From positions 1 through 64,000 of the forward strand of contig JAGARK010000011.1 in assembly GCA_017622295.1 (NCBI GenBank): a stretch of 64,000 nt of DNA, given 5' to 3'. A model generated the notes under the pieces. That model was not told the origin of the DNA, made no database searches, and saw only the letters and a list, made by a program, of their open reading frames with translations. Positions 29,594 through 38,512 of this stretch are shown piece by piece. The DNA is from Oscillospiraceae bacterium. Lineage in GTDB: Bacteria; Bacillota; Clostridia; Oscillospirales; Oscillospiraceae. Position numbers and translations under genes: made by a program. The number at the start of each line of letters is the position of its first letter. Position 1 is the stretch's first letter.

Positions 29594-30883
29594 TCACCGC
29601 AATGCTTTCAGGGCGCTCCACAAGCATCGGGGGTGCAGGCCACGCATCAAAAGCCGGTTGTTGGGTCTTATGGACTTGATAAAGAAGCCCACCACAAAAT
29701 TGGTAATAAACTGCGTCAGCATCGACGCAAAGGCAGCACCGCAGGCACCCCAAATGGGGATCAGCAGCGCATTGAGCACAATATTTACCGCGACTCCGCA
29801 AAGATTGATGATCCACAGCACATTGTGCTTTTCTTCTCCCAGGATCCAGACATTGCGAACCAGACCCATATAGGAAAACGGTTCCTGCCATACCAGAATT
29901 GTCAGAACCTGCACCGCCGGAGCATAATTCTGACCATACAAGATCCCAACTATCTGCTTCGCCAAAACCGTAAAGCATGCACTCTGCAGCAGGATTGCAT
30001 AGATGATAATCGAATACAGTTCTGAAATCTTTTGTTCAAAGGCTTCCCGGGACTGTTGGCGTTTCTCCAGAATAACTGGTCTTACAGAATCAACAACCGC
30101 CAAAAAAACAAATTGCGTTACCGTCGAACATGTAATCGCCGTTGTGTAGTAACCATTCTCAGCATTGCCCGCAATCATTTTCAGCATTACATGATCAGTA
30201 TTCTGAAAAACCGTCACCATAAGGCCCGCGAGGATATAGAATTTGCTTTTTCGAAACATGGCTTTCGCAAGATTCCAGGAAAATGTCATTCTTTGTCCGC
30301 CTGCATGACGATAAGCGGCAAAAAACAGAATACCTGTGCATGCATATTCAATCGCATGGGACAGCGCAAACCAGTACACACTTTTCCCGCTGACCAGCAG
30401 AAAAACCTTGTATGCCGAGACCACCACATATGCCCCCAGCATGGCCATCGAAGAAAACTTGGATAACAGCTTTGCCTGGAACCAGTATTGCAACAGCTCC
30501 GTAACCCGGCAAAGAATGCTGAAGCTGTACAGCACACAAACGATAATCGTAGTTTTTTCTCCAAAATTGGCAGCAAAGGCGAAGCAGGTTACTCCGATGA
30601 CACAGGCAAGGCTGGAGATGGTACTCATCACAAGGCTGGTGCCTGCAACGGCTCCTTCTTCCTCCGGTCTGGTCACATATTCCTGCACCAGCGTGGAAGA
30701 CATACCCATCTGCATAATCGGCACAGCAAAAGCCACCACCGATGCAGCATAATTGATCAGACCGTAATCGGAAGGCCCCAGATATCTGGCTGTGATCATG
30801 CCGATGATCATCTGCACCACGGACTGCACGATTTTGCAAGCCACAATCCATTTGGCATTTTGGAACACTTTGTTCTGGGACAT
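29594..30883 (-). CDS. Wzx-type polysaccharide flippase
   Basis: A 429-residue polytopic membrane protein of the MATE/MOP (polysaccharide synthesis) superfamily. The opening NAKWIVACKIVQSVVQMIIG followed by ARYLGPSDYGLINYA is the family signature, and about twelve hydrophobic segments follow. It would flip undecaprenyl-linked repeat units across the membrane for polymerisation. It lies 39 bases after the acyltransferase and just ahead of the co-polymerase/kinase. Ribosome site GAGG. Confidence 0.92.
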   Translation of the reverse strand: MSQNKVFQNAKWIVACKIVQSVVQMIIGMITARYLGPSDYGLINYAASVVAFAVPIMQMGMSSTLVQEYVTRPEEEGAVAGTSLVMSTISSLACVIGVTCFAFAANFGEKTTIIVCVLYSFSILCRVTELLQYWFQAKLLSKFSSMAMLGAYVVVSAYKVFLLVSGKSVYWFALSHAIEYACTGILFFAAYRHAGGQRMTFSWNLAKAMFRKSKFYILAGLMVTVFQNTDHVMLKMIAGNAENGYYTTAITCSTVTQFVFLAVVDSVRPVILEKRQQSREAFEQKISELYSIIIYAILLQSACFTVLAKQIVGILYGQNYAPAVQVLTILVWQEPFSYMGLVRNVWILGEEKHNVLWIINLCGVAVNIVLNALLIPIWGACGAAFASMLTQFITNFVVGFFIKSIRPNNRLLMRGLHPRCLWSALKALR

Positions 30884-30922
30884 ATACTTAGACCTCAGTT
30901 ATAATTCTGAATTAATTGCATA

Positions 30923-31639
30923 TTAATCCGCAAAGCACGCCTCCAAGAAAGCCTCATAGCTTTCAAACATGGGCTGATGCTCCCGCATGAACAGCTCACT
31001 TTTATCGAAGCATGCGCCTGTTTCCATCTGTGCGCGGAATTTAGGCACCTGCTTCGCTTCATCCGCATCGCAAAACAGCATGAAATACTCGCCGAATACC
31101 TCCCGGGGCGGCGTGGTGCCGAATCTTTCACGATAGATGCATGCCATCTTTTTGGCATCTTCAAACTGCGCCGTTTCTCTTTTATGGAGGTACTCTTCAA
31201 TAGTCATGATCTTCCTTGCGGGAGAACCGGCGTAGACGCTGTTTGCTTCGCAGTCCTTCGTCACGACGCTTCCCGCGCCGATCACCACATTGTCACCAAT
31301 GGTCACACCGCGGGTGATAATCGCGTTCATGCCGATGAAAACATTGTTTCCGATCGTAACCGGACTCTGGGCGCCAAGGATTCTGCCCTTATTCTCAGGG
31401 AGCTGCTTGAGCACGGACCAGGAATAATCATGGGTCAGAATGATGACGCCGTGGGTGATCCGCACATGATCGCCGATGGTCAGAAGCCACGGGCATGTGG
31501 TATCGATCATTGTATGTACAGGAGAATAGATGGTTACGTCCTCACCGATCTGCACACCCTGCTTTTTCAGAAATGCAACATATTTAGCGGAGGACGCCTT
31601 TTCCCTGTAAAGAATGCTCCGCAGCAGATTTTTCAGCAT
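30923..31639 (-). CDS. Left-handed beta-helix (hexapeptide) acyltransferase
   Basis: About 238 residues from the ATG preceded by GGGAGAG; it overlaps the end of the polymerase gene by 56 bases. Hexapeptide repeats run from about residue 28 to 145 (IGEDVTIYSP, IGNNVFIGMNAIITRGVTIG, VVIGAGSVVT), ending in the signature NSVYAGSPARKI. Members usually transfer acetyl from acetyl-CoA to a sugar hydroxyl. The C-terminal ~85 residues are an uncommon helical extension rich in charged residues. It probably O-acetylates the repeat unit before export. Confidence 0.87.
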   Translation of the reverse strand: MLKNLLRSILYREKASSAKYVAFLKKQGVQIGEDVTIYSPVHTMIDTTCPWLLTIGDHVRITHGVIILTHDYSWSVLKQLPENKGRILGAQSPVTIGNNVFIGMNAIITRGVTIGDNVVIGAGSVVTKDCEANSVYAGSPARKIMTIEEYLHKRETAQFEDAKKMACIYRERFGTTPPREVFGEYFMLFCDADEAKQVPKFRAQMETGACFDKSELFMREHQPMFESYEAFLEACFAD

Positions 31640-32930
31640 AGCGAACTCTCTCCCTATTGGCATTTTTCTCTCTATCGAACACAAACGGAATGGCAAGCAC
31701 AAAATAAGCCATATAAGCAGCCTCGGTTCGCAGAGACGGATTATAAATTGCAATCATCATACAACACACCGACATGATCCTGGTCAGGCAGCAGTACGTT
31801 TTGGCAATACCCTCGCTGTGTTTACAGGTCCTAAGTGCCCTCAGATACACCAGAACAAAGAAGCCAAAATAGAAAACCAATCCGATCCAGCCACATTCCA
31901 GATACATAAAGGCATAGGACATCCATGTATAGTGCATATCGCCATTTGCCTCAAAAAAAGGCGTGTTAACGATGACAAAGGACGACGTATCACAGTTTCC
32001 CAAGCCCAATCCGAACAGGCGCTGTCCCCAGTTCGTAAGCCAGAGTTCGTTGATCTGTGAAATGGCATTCAGTCGGTTCAGGTCACCCGACGAAGTATAG
32101 CCGCTGTCCGACACCGCATGCTCATACAGCCATCCAACGGTGAAGAACCCCTGAAAACTGGGAAAAACCACAACCAGCAGCGCAGCGCAGCCCACAACTG
32201 CCGCAAGTCCTCCCACAATTACCCAGAATTTTCTCCAGGAAAAATTAGTGAAGAGCACTGCAAGCATGAGAATCAGCACAAATTCTGCAAAGAAAAACTT
32301 TAGCTCCGCCAAGGCAGCCACAACCAATGCCGTTCCGCATTTCGATACGCAGGCCCAAGCATTTTCCTTCTTATCCAGATAGAACAGAAGCGACTTTGCA
32401 ACCACAATCACAAAAAAGATGTTTGTATATGCATTGCCGCCTTTTTCCGTTCCGAAGATGCCTCCCAAATAGTCTCCCTCAAATCCCAGCACAAAAAACT
32501 GGACCAGGGATACAAACACATTTACCCAGAACAATTTGTCGAACAGCTTCAGATAATCCTCGACATCCCGGGGCGTCAAAAACAGTGCGAAAGCCAAAAA
32601 AGCGATAAAAAAGCGGAAATTATTCCGGGCGCCCCACAGATAGTACAGTGGCGATTGGAATTCGACCACATAGACGGCAGCAGTATACAGCAAAAACAGG
32701 GATATCCACCCCAAAAGCCCTTTTACCGCTTTCAGATCAAGCAGCCGCTGAAAACACAGCATCAGCAAAAGTAGCGCAAACCACGCAGCATCCAGAAGAT
32801 AGCGCAGCGCCCAAGGAAGTCCCAGCAGCTCATTCAATACAGGCAACAAAAAGGGCAACACAATAATCAGCCACACGAGCCACCCGGGCTGGGTACGTTT
32901 TTTAATTGTAATTGTCAATTTGCTTTTCAT
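31584..32930 (-). CDS. O-antigen ligase/polymerase-like membrane protein (Wzy role)
   Basis: About 448 residues from the ATG preceded by AAGGAATGAG (an in-frame ATG at 32954 lacks this). Ten or more membrane helices with a long extracellular loop near residues 270-340 that contains LNRLNAISQINELW and RLFGLGLGNCD, a pattern seen in Wzy-type polymerases (GxGLGN). Sequence conservation in this family is low, so the call rests on topology, that loop and its place in a complete polysaccharide set that otherwise lacks a polymerase. Confidence 0.78.
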   Translation of the reverse strand: MKSKLTITIKKRTQPGWLVWLIIVLPFLLPVLNELLGLPWALRYLLDAAWFALLLLMLCFQRLLDLKAVKGLLGWISLFLLYTAAVYVVEFQSPLYYLWGARNNFRFFIAFLAFALFLTPRDVEDYLKLFDKLFWVNVFVSLVQFFVLGFEGDYLGGIFGTEKGGNAYTNIFFVIVVAKSLLFYLDKKENAWACVSKCGTALVVAALAELKFFFAEFVLILMLAVLFTNFSWRKFWVIVGGLAAVVGCAALLVVVFPSFQGFFTVGWLYEHAVSDSGYTSSGDLNRLNAISQINELWLTNWGQRLFGLGLGNCDTSSFVIVNTPFFEANGDMHYTWMSYAFMYLECGWIGLVFYFGFFVLVYLRALRTCKHSEGIAKTYCCLTRIMSVCCMMIAIYNPSLRTEAAYMAYFVLAIPFVFDREKNANRERVRYAEKSAAEHSLQGKGVLR

Positions 32931-32954
32931 CCGCTCATTCCTTATCAACAACAA

Positions 32955-34001
32955 TCATCTGCACTTTACAGCACTTTGGGCTACCAGCATTGTGTAACAC
33001 AATGCATAGCATTTGTTTCTCATAGACCAGTACAGGAGTTTCTTTTTCGTTCCCATTCTATCACTCTTTACGCTTCTCAAAACCTGCTGAAGCAGTTCAT
33101 CATCCACAATCTTTCTGATCAATTTCCTCTTTTGAGACAGCGGACGTTCAGAGCGAACTTCCTGTTTCAACGCCGTGATCACGAAGGAGAGGAACGGGCC
33201 GGTAAAGCGGTGGGATACTTCCTCGCTGTACCCCAGCCGGCGACACAGTTCCACAGTTTCTGTGTAAAAAAAACATATCTTTTTATATCGATCTGGTCGG
33301 TAGGTATGTGTGAGAGATGTGCTGTTTTCACAATAGTAATAAAATGCCTCCTGAAGCACGCATACTGTATTCACATGTCGGTACAGACTCAGCTGCGAAT
33401 AAAAATCTTCGGAGATAATATCCCGTTCGGACACAAAGCGCCAGCCACACTTTTGGATCGTCGTCATTGAAAACAGTCTGCAGCATGCACTCATGGTAAG
33501 ATTGATTCCCTCTCCCGTTTTCGGATCCGGTCCCACCAGCTTCGGAAGAAATTCTTCCTGCACTTCCGTTCCGTGGTACACCGTCTTCTCTACGGTAGGA
33601 ACAATACGTTTTACGATCTTTCCTCCAGAATCCACCGTGAGCATTCCAAAGCAGACAACATCTGCATTTTCCGCATTCGCTGCAGCGTAAGCCTTTTCAA
33701 TCGTATCCAGCTCAACATAATCGTCACTGTCAAAAAAGCAGATATATTCTCCGGAGGCGTGTTCGATTCCGGTATTCCGGGCCATTCCCAAACCCTGATT
33801 CTGTTTGTGGATCACATTAATCCTGGCATCCCGTTTGGCCCAGTTCTCACAGATCTCCGGGCAGCGGTCAGGAGACCCATCGTCAACCAGAATGATTTCC
33901 AGATTCTGATATGTCTGGCTCACCACACTGGTGATACATCTGTCCAAGTATTTCTCTACATTGTAAATCGGCAAAACAACCGACACCACTCCTTTTTCCA
34001 T
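32955..34001 (-). CDS. GT2 family glycosyltransferase
   Basis: About 348 residues, start fixed by GGGAGG before MEKGVVSVV. GT-A fold: VSVVLPIYNVEKYLDRCITS, IILVDDGSPDRCPEIC, GLGMARNTGIEHASGEYICF and the DXD-type FDSDDYVE. Inverting transferases of this family add a sugar to an undecaprenyl-linked acceptor at the cytoplasmic face. The acceptor and donor cannot be told. Gap of 24 bases to the polymerase gene. Confidence 0.93.
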   Translation of the reverse strand: MEKGVVSVVLPIYNVEKYLDRCITSVVSQTYQNLEIILVDDGSPDRCPEICENWAKRDARINVIHKQNQGLGMARNTGIEHASGEYICFFDSDDYVELDTIEKAYAAANAENADVVCFGMLTVDSGGKIVKRIVPTVEKTVYHGTEVQEEFLPKLVGPDPKTGEGINLTMSACCRLFSMTTIQKCGWRFVSERDIISEDFYSQLSLYRHVNTVCVLQEAFYYYCENSTSLTHTYRPDRYKKICFFYTETVELCRRLGYSEEVSHRFTGPFLSFVITALKQEVRSERPLSQKRKLIRKIVDDELLQQVLRSVKSDRMGTKKKLLYWSMRNKCYALCYTMLVAQSAVKCR

Positions 34002-34034
34002 GCTCCGCCTCCCTTCCTGTCTGACTACTTGCAC

Positions 34035-35189
34035 TCAGCTTTCATTCAGTCTTGCTTCGTACTGCTCAATAAATCTTACGGACAACGCATCCCAAGTGAA
34101 ACTATCAGACATAGCAGCAGCCGCAGTCCGAATTCTCCGCATTCCAGTCCGATCCTGATGCATCCGCAGAATGCACTCTGCCCATGGCTGTGCATGATCT
34201 TCATCAAGGATGAAGCCATTCTCACCATTCTGAATCAACGTGGCAGAACCGCCGTTTTTTGTAGTCAGAACAACTGCTCCGTAATACATTGCTTCCGGCA
34301 GTACCATGCCGAAGATCTCATATTTGGTAGGCAAGAGGAAAAAATCGGCCTGTGCGTAGATTTCCGCAAGGTATCTTTGTTCCACCTGCTCCTGCCAGAT
34401 CACCCGGTCTCTAACGGACAGCTTGTCCATGTAGGAGAACACCATTTCCATGTATTCCCGGTCACCCGACCCAATCATATACAGTCTGGCATCTTTGTTT
34501 TGCTGCAATACTTTTTCGAATATATCAAGCAGAAATGGTATATTCCGCCGTTCCTCAAATCTTCCAATATAAAGTAGCTTCAATCTGCCTTGATCTTTTT
34601 CCATTGTCTGATAAAGCGGCTCGCTGCATGTTCCCTTTGGGCTTGTGAGCATTTGTATATCAACACCCACACCCACAGTAGCAATATTTCGGGGATCGAT
34701 TCCCTTATCAGCCAGAAACGTTTCCGCCAGCTCGCTTTTTACAAGGAATTTCGTTCCCTTCACGATGTACCGTTTCAGAAAAAGCTTATCAAATATGCTG
34801 CACATCAGATTATACCGTCTGTTGAAATCACAGTAATAAGGACCATGATAGATTACGGTCTTATCCGGATACTTTCCAGCAAGCAGCCAGGACTGCATCT
34901 GGTTATATTCGCAGGGCTGAAGAATATCATAATCCGCAAACAGTGTTTCACAGCCGGTGTAGATCGTATTTTTCAGCAGTGTTTTTCCGTGGCGGTAAAA
35001 CACACGAACTTCGCCTATGCCATCCACTGGAACTATAACGTTTTTTTCCTCCCGGTCCGTCCAGAAAAGAATGTCGCACACATGCCCCTTACGGACCAGT
35101 GCTTTTGCTAGACCCAGCTCCTGGATATTATACGTAGCATTGATCACAGCCATATAGGAGGGAAAGTTCCTGATGATCAGAATTTTCAT
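34035..35189 (-). CDS. GT4 family glycosyltransferase
   Basis: A 384-residue GT-B enzyme with an N-terminal acceptor domain (MKILIIRNFPSYMAV) and a donor domain with LLYIGRFEERRNIPFLLDIF, FLLPTKYEIFGMVLPEAMYY and GAVVLTTKNGG, which carry the retaining E-x7-E motif. It overlaps the acyltransferase-radical SAM gene by 4 bases (ATGA). It adds one sugar of the repeat unit; specificity unknown. Confidence 0.92.
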   Translation of the reverse strand: MKILIIRNFPSYMAVINATYNIQELGLAKALVRKGHVCDILFWTDREEKNVIVPVDGIGEVRVFYRHGKTLLKNTIYTGCETLFADYDILQPCEYNQMQSWLLAGKYPDKTVIYHGPYYCDFNRRYNLMCSIFDKLFLKRYIVKGTKFLVKSELAETFLADKGIDPRNIATVGVGVDIQMLTSPKGTCSEPLYQTMEKDQGRLKLLYIGRFEERRNIPFLLDIFEKVLQQNKDARLYMIGSGDREYMEMVFSYMDKLSVRDRVIWQEQVEQRYLAEIYAQADFFLLPTKYEIFGMVLPEAMYYGAVVLTTKNGGSATLIQNGENGFILDEDHAQPWAECILRMHQDRTGMRRIRTAAAAMSDSFTWDALSVRFIEQYEARLNES

Positions 35190-37321
35190 CTGTTACTAAC
35201 CTCTTCCACGAAGTCTTCCCGGAGTTTCTCTCCGAAGGCCTTGGATAGGTCATCGTTGACCGGACTGCACATTTCGCAGGTCGAGCACCAGTCCAGTTCT
35301 TCCTTGCTGACCTTACCGTCCCGGTAATCCCGGACGATTTTGTTTTCGTACATGGAATAAGGCTTCTTCATAAACAGCGCCTTGAACTTATGCCAGGCCA
35401 CCCAGAAGCCAGGCACCCAGATATACTTGTGCATCGCCGGCGACACGGAGCCGATCATCCAGCAATTCCGGTCGCAGCAGCGCACCTTCTTGCGCACCTG
35501 CTCCGCCGCTTCGCTGTTCCACAACTCGTCCCAGCTCTGCTCGTTCAGATTGCCCATGACTTCCTTGTCCTTCGTTCCGTTGCAGGGCATCACATCGCCG
35601 TAAGGGTCGATGAAGAAGGTGTCGAAGCTCATGTCGCAGGGCAGCAGCCGCTTCTGGCCATAGATGTAATTGATCAGGCCGTGATTGAAATAGGCACGGA
35701 ACCACTTCTTGGGGTTCCAGGACTTCAGCAGTTCATTGACCAGCGCCTCAAAATTCTGTGCCACCATGGGCCGGTCATGGATGATGTTCTTTGACTCCAC
35801 AAAGTAAAAACTGTTGTGTAAGGAGGCGGTGGCAAATTCCATGCCCATCTCATCGGACAGCTTGTACAGCGGCACCAGGTCAGGTGCGTTTCGGTCCTGC
35901 ACCGTCATGCCAAACCCCACGTCCTTCATACCCATTTCACGGAGCTTTTTCAGGGTTGTATAGCCCCGGTTGTAGCCGTCCTCCAGACCCCGGATCTCAT
36001 TGTTGGTCCGCTCCAGGCCCTCGATGGAAATTCGGATGCCGATCTCAGGGAACTCTTTGCACAGATCGATGATCCGGTCGGTAAAGAAACCGTTGGTGGA
36101 AATGACGATTCGGTCACTCTTTTTATACAGCTCCCGGACAATATCCTTCAGATCCTCCCGGATGAAGGGCTCGCCGCCAGTGATGTTGGTAAAATACATC
36201 TGGGGCAGCTTGCGGATGGTCTCGACGGAAATCTCCTCCTCCGGTCTGGAAGGAACTTTATATCGGTTGCACATATTGCACCGGGCATTGCAACGGTAGG
36301 TCACAATGACGGTGCCGTTCAGTTTTTTTGACATGATATTCACCCCATTACTTTTTCTCCGCAGATATTTATTGGGATAAAGGAAGAAATCCAGCTTGGT
36401 ACGTTTCATAATCTCCGCAGCAATCACTGGACAAATAAAGCTTGCCAATAGGCCCAGTACAATATGAACGACACTATTGGTGATGCCTAACTTCAGAAGC
36501 ACCACACGAACTCCTGCCGCAAACATAGTGTGCATCAGGAATACCGGCATAGTATACACAGCCAGACCATTCCTTTTTTCACATGGCCGACAGAAAAGAA
36601 GCATCACTGCTGTACAAGCCAACAGCCCCATCAGGAAGGAAATCAACTCAGAGTACACTCCACGATACCACGCAATGATGCTCAGCACGCCAAAAACACC
36701 TGCCAATTTTACACCATGATGTTTCCACTTTTCTGCAATAACAGGAAAGTCAAACATACATGCCGACATTCCCGCAACAAACCAAACCTGATTGCCCGCA
36801 ATAATGGTCACTGCATAGTAATCAACCAGCCCTGCAACAATCTTCAACAGTACAGAAAACGCAAGGACCACCACGCAAACCTTTCTGTTGAAAAATGTCG
36901 GTGTAATCAGAAAAATGAAATACAGCGCAAATAAGTACCAGTACGGCGACATAGGATGAACAAATAGGTCATATCCAAGGCCATGTGCTTCTGTATTAAC
37001 CATTCCAGAGAAACCGCTTTTCAATACCCAGGTAAGCAGCGAGAATACCATATAGGGTATACCCAAAACCAACAGCTTCTTTATCGCATGATTCTTCCAT
37101 TTTTCGAGAGAATTGATGACAGTGTACTTCTGGTATAGATATCCGCTACAAATAAAAAACAGCGGTACATGGAAATAATAAATTGTCTGATTAAACCATT
37201 GATATACAGGCCCGTCATTCAAAATTCCCGATGTACACATACTCTGAGAAAAATGTCCCAGTGCAACCAAAATACAGGCAAATACCTTTATATTATCTAG
37301 CCAATTCTCTCTCGCCTTCAT
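35186..37321 (-). CDS. Acyltransferase-3 / radical SAM fusion (possible one-base fusion)
   Basis: A 711-codon frame joining two whole proteins. Residues 1-329 are an acyltransferase-3 family integral membrane protein (start RENWLDNIKVFACILVALGH, about ten helices) as used for O-acetylation of polysaccharides. Residues 330-711 are a radical SAM enzyme with TYRCNARCNMC (C344, C348, C351), GGEPFIREDL and later Cys groups (PCNGTKD, CC..NC, CSTCEMC) of SPASM type. At the joint (36334-36360) a five-A run precedes GTAATGGGGTGA and then ATG: one more A would stop the first protein as LRRKK and leave a ribosome site GGGGTGA before the radical SAM ATG at 36334. So this may be two genes fused by a single-base change, a sequencing error, or a switchable joint. 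The radical SAM target is unknown. Confidence 0.85.
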   Translation of the reverse strand: MKARENWLDNIKVFACILVALGHFSQSMCTSGILNDGPVYQWFNQTIYYFHVPLFFICSGYLYQKYTVINSLEKWKNHAIKKLLVLGIPYMVFSLLTWVLKSGFSGMVNTEAHGLGYDLFVHPMSPYWYLFALYFIFLITPTFFNRKVCVVVLAFSVLLKIVAGLVDYYAVTIIAGNQVWFVAGMSACMFDFPVIAEKWKHHGVKLAGVFGVLSIIAWYRGVYSELISFLMGLLACTAVMLLFCRPCEKRNGLAVYTMPVFLMHTMFAAGVRVVLLKLGITNSVVHIVLGLLASFICPVIAAEIMKRTKLDFFLYPNKYLRRKSNGVNIMSKKLNGTVIVTYRCNARCNMCNRYKVPSRPEEEISVETIRKLPQMYFTNITGGEPFIREDLKDIVRELYKKSDRIVISTNGFFTDRIIDLCKEFPEIGIRISIEGLERTNNEIRGLEDGYNRGYTTLKKLREMGMKDVGFGMTVQDRNAPDLVPLYKLSDEMGMEFATASLHNSFYFVESKNIIHDRPMVAQNFEALVNELLKSWNPKKWFRAYFNHGLINYIYGQKRLLPCDMSFDTFFIDPYGDVMPCNGTKDKEVMGNLNEQSWDELWNSEAAEQVRKKVRCCDRNCWMIGSVSPAMHKYIWVPGFWVAWHKFKALFMKKPYSMYENKIVRDYRDGKVSKEELDWCSTCEMCSPVNDDLSKAFGEKLREDFVEEVSNR

Positions 37322-38511
37322 GATTGATTCTCCCAGCTATGCAGATAATTCTCTGCAATTGCGTCCCAGCTATGGTTGTTTACCGCGTTATTTCTGGCAG
37401 CTGCACACAGCTTTACGTATTCATCCGGGTCAACACCGAGGATGGTATCCTCCACCAGCGCCGCAAATCCTGCTTCGTCATAACGTACACAGCCCTCGCC
37501 CATATAAAAAAGCGCCAGCTGATCCAGCAGCACCGGAACACCCGCCGAAAGGGACTCTATTACTACCAATCCAAAACTTTCGTATCTGGACGGCAGGATG
37601 GTAGCCAGTGCTGTATTATACAGCTCATTCAGTTCCCCACCCGGAGAAACCATTCCCAGATACTGAACTTGTTCCTGCAGGTTGTGATCTCTGATATAAT
37701 CAACCAACTGCTGATGATAGTCTTCATCCACAATACCGCCGGCATAGGCGTAGCACAGATCCGGATTTGATTTCAACAGGGTCTCCAGATATGCAAGGGC
37801 GCGAAGCTGTCCCTTGTTCTCATATACAGAACCAACCTGCAAAATGACATCACGGCCCTTCATGCCGAGCTTTTCTTTTACACGGAGCTTTTCTTCCTCC
37901 GCCAGGGGATGGTAGAGATCCGTATTGACGCCGTTTCCAATAACCACGAGCCGCTCCCGTGGTACTTTCAGATGCTCTATCGCCTGATCTTTCGTCTCCT
38001 GATTCAGGACGAATACCAGATCTGCCCGCTTCATGCACTCCGCTTCCTGGAAATACCGTTTTTTGATCACATCTTCGACCTCATTCCAGGGAAGACGCCA
38101 GATACCGCTGTGATTGGTATAGGCGATCAGGCATTTTTTCCGCAATGCGGATGTGGTCAGCTTCAGAAAGAAAAATAGATTGTACTGATTATGAAAATGC
38201 AGCACAATTTTCTCCTCTGCTGCTTTCAGAATTTTACGCAGTTCCCCCGCCAAAGCAATGGAATATACCACACGCTTGAGCTTGTGCATCAATCCCAGCT
38301 TCACATCCGTTCCCGTGAAGCAGGCGGGCACCTTCACTTCCCGAATCGGGAGATCGTTGGGCAGTCTGTTTGCAGACGCAATATCGACGATTTCCACCGC
38401 CTGCCCCTGCTTTATAAATGCCTTGGTCAGCTCCTCCACTACGATTTCCGTAGCGGCGCCCATCCGGGCCGGGATCGGCGTATATCCGGTGCCTATCTCA
38501 TAAATCTTCAT
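37318..38511 (-). CDS. GT4 family glycosyltransferase
   Basis: About 397 residues from the ATG that follows GGAGCATAAG, one base after the preceding gene's stop; an ATG at 38523 inside that gene is less likely. GT-B fold with N-terminal MKIYEIGTGYTPIPARMGAA and donor-site blocks VILQVGSVYENKGQLRALAY and LPSRYESFGLVVIESLSAGVP. It overlaps the next gene by 4 bases. Adds a sugar to the lipid-linked repeat unit; specificity unknown. Confidence 0.92.
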   Translation of the reverse strand: MKIYEIGTGYTPIPARMGAATEIVVEELTKAFIKQGQAVEIVDIASANRLPNDLPIREVKVPACFTGTDVKLGLMHKLKRVVYSIALAGELRKILKAAEEKIVLHFHNQYNLFFFLKLTTSALRKKCLIAYTNHSGIWRLPWNEVEDVIKKRYFQEAECMKRADLVFVLNQETKDQAIEHLKVPRERLVVIGNGVNTDLYHPLAEEEKLRVKEKLGMKGRDVILQVGSVYENKGQLRALAYLETLLKSNPDLCYAYAGGIVDEDYHQQLVDYIRDHNLQEQVQYLGMVSPGGELNELYNTALATILPSRYESFGLVVIESLSAGVPVLLDQLALFYMGEGCVRYDEAGFAALVEDTILGVDPDEYVKLCAAARNNAVNNHSWDAIAENYLHSWENQS

Positions 38512-38512
38512 C

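Noticed and set aside
35186-36334. The radical SAM enzyme as the modifier of the 41-residue peptide
   Set aside because: It lies 24 kb away inside the polysaccharide operon, and the peptide has no Cys; a link is possible but nothing supports it.
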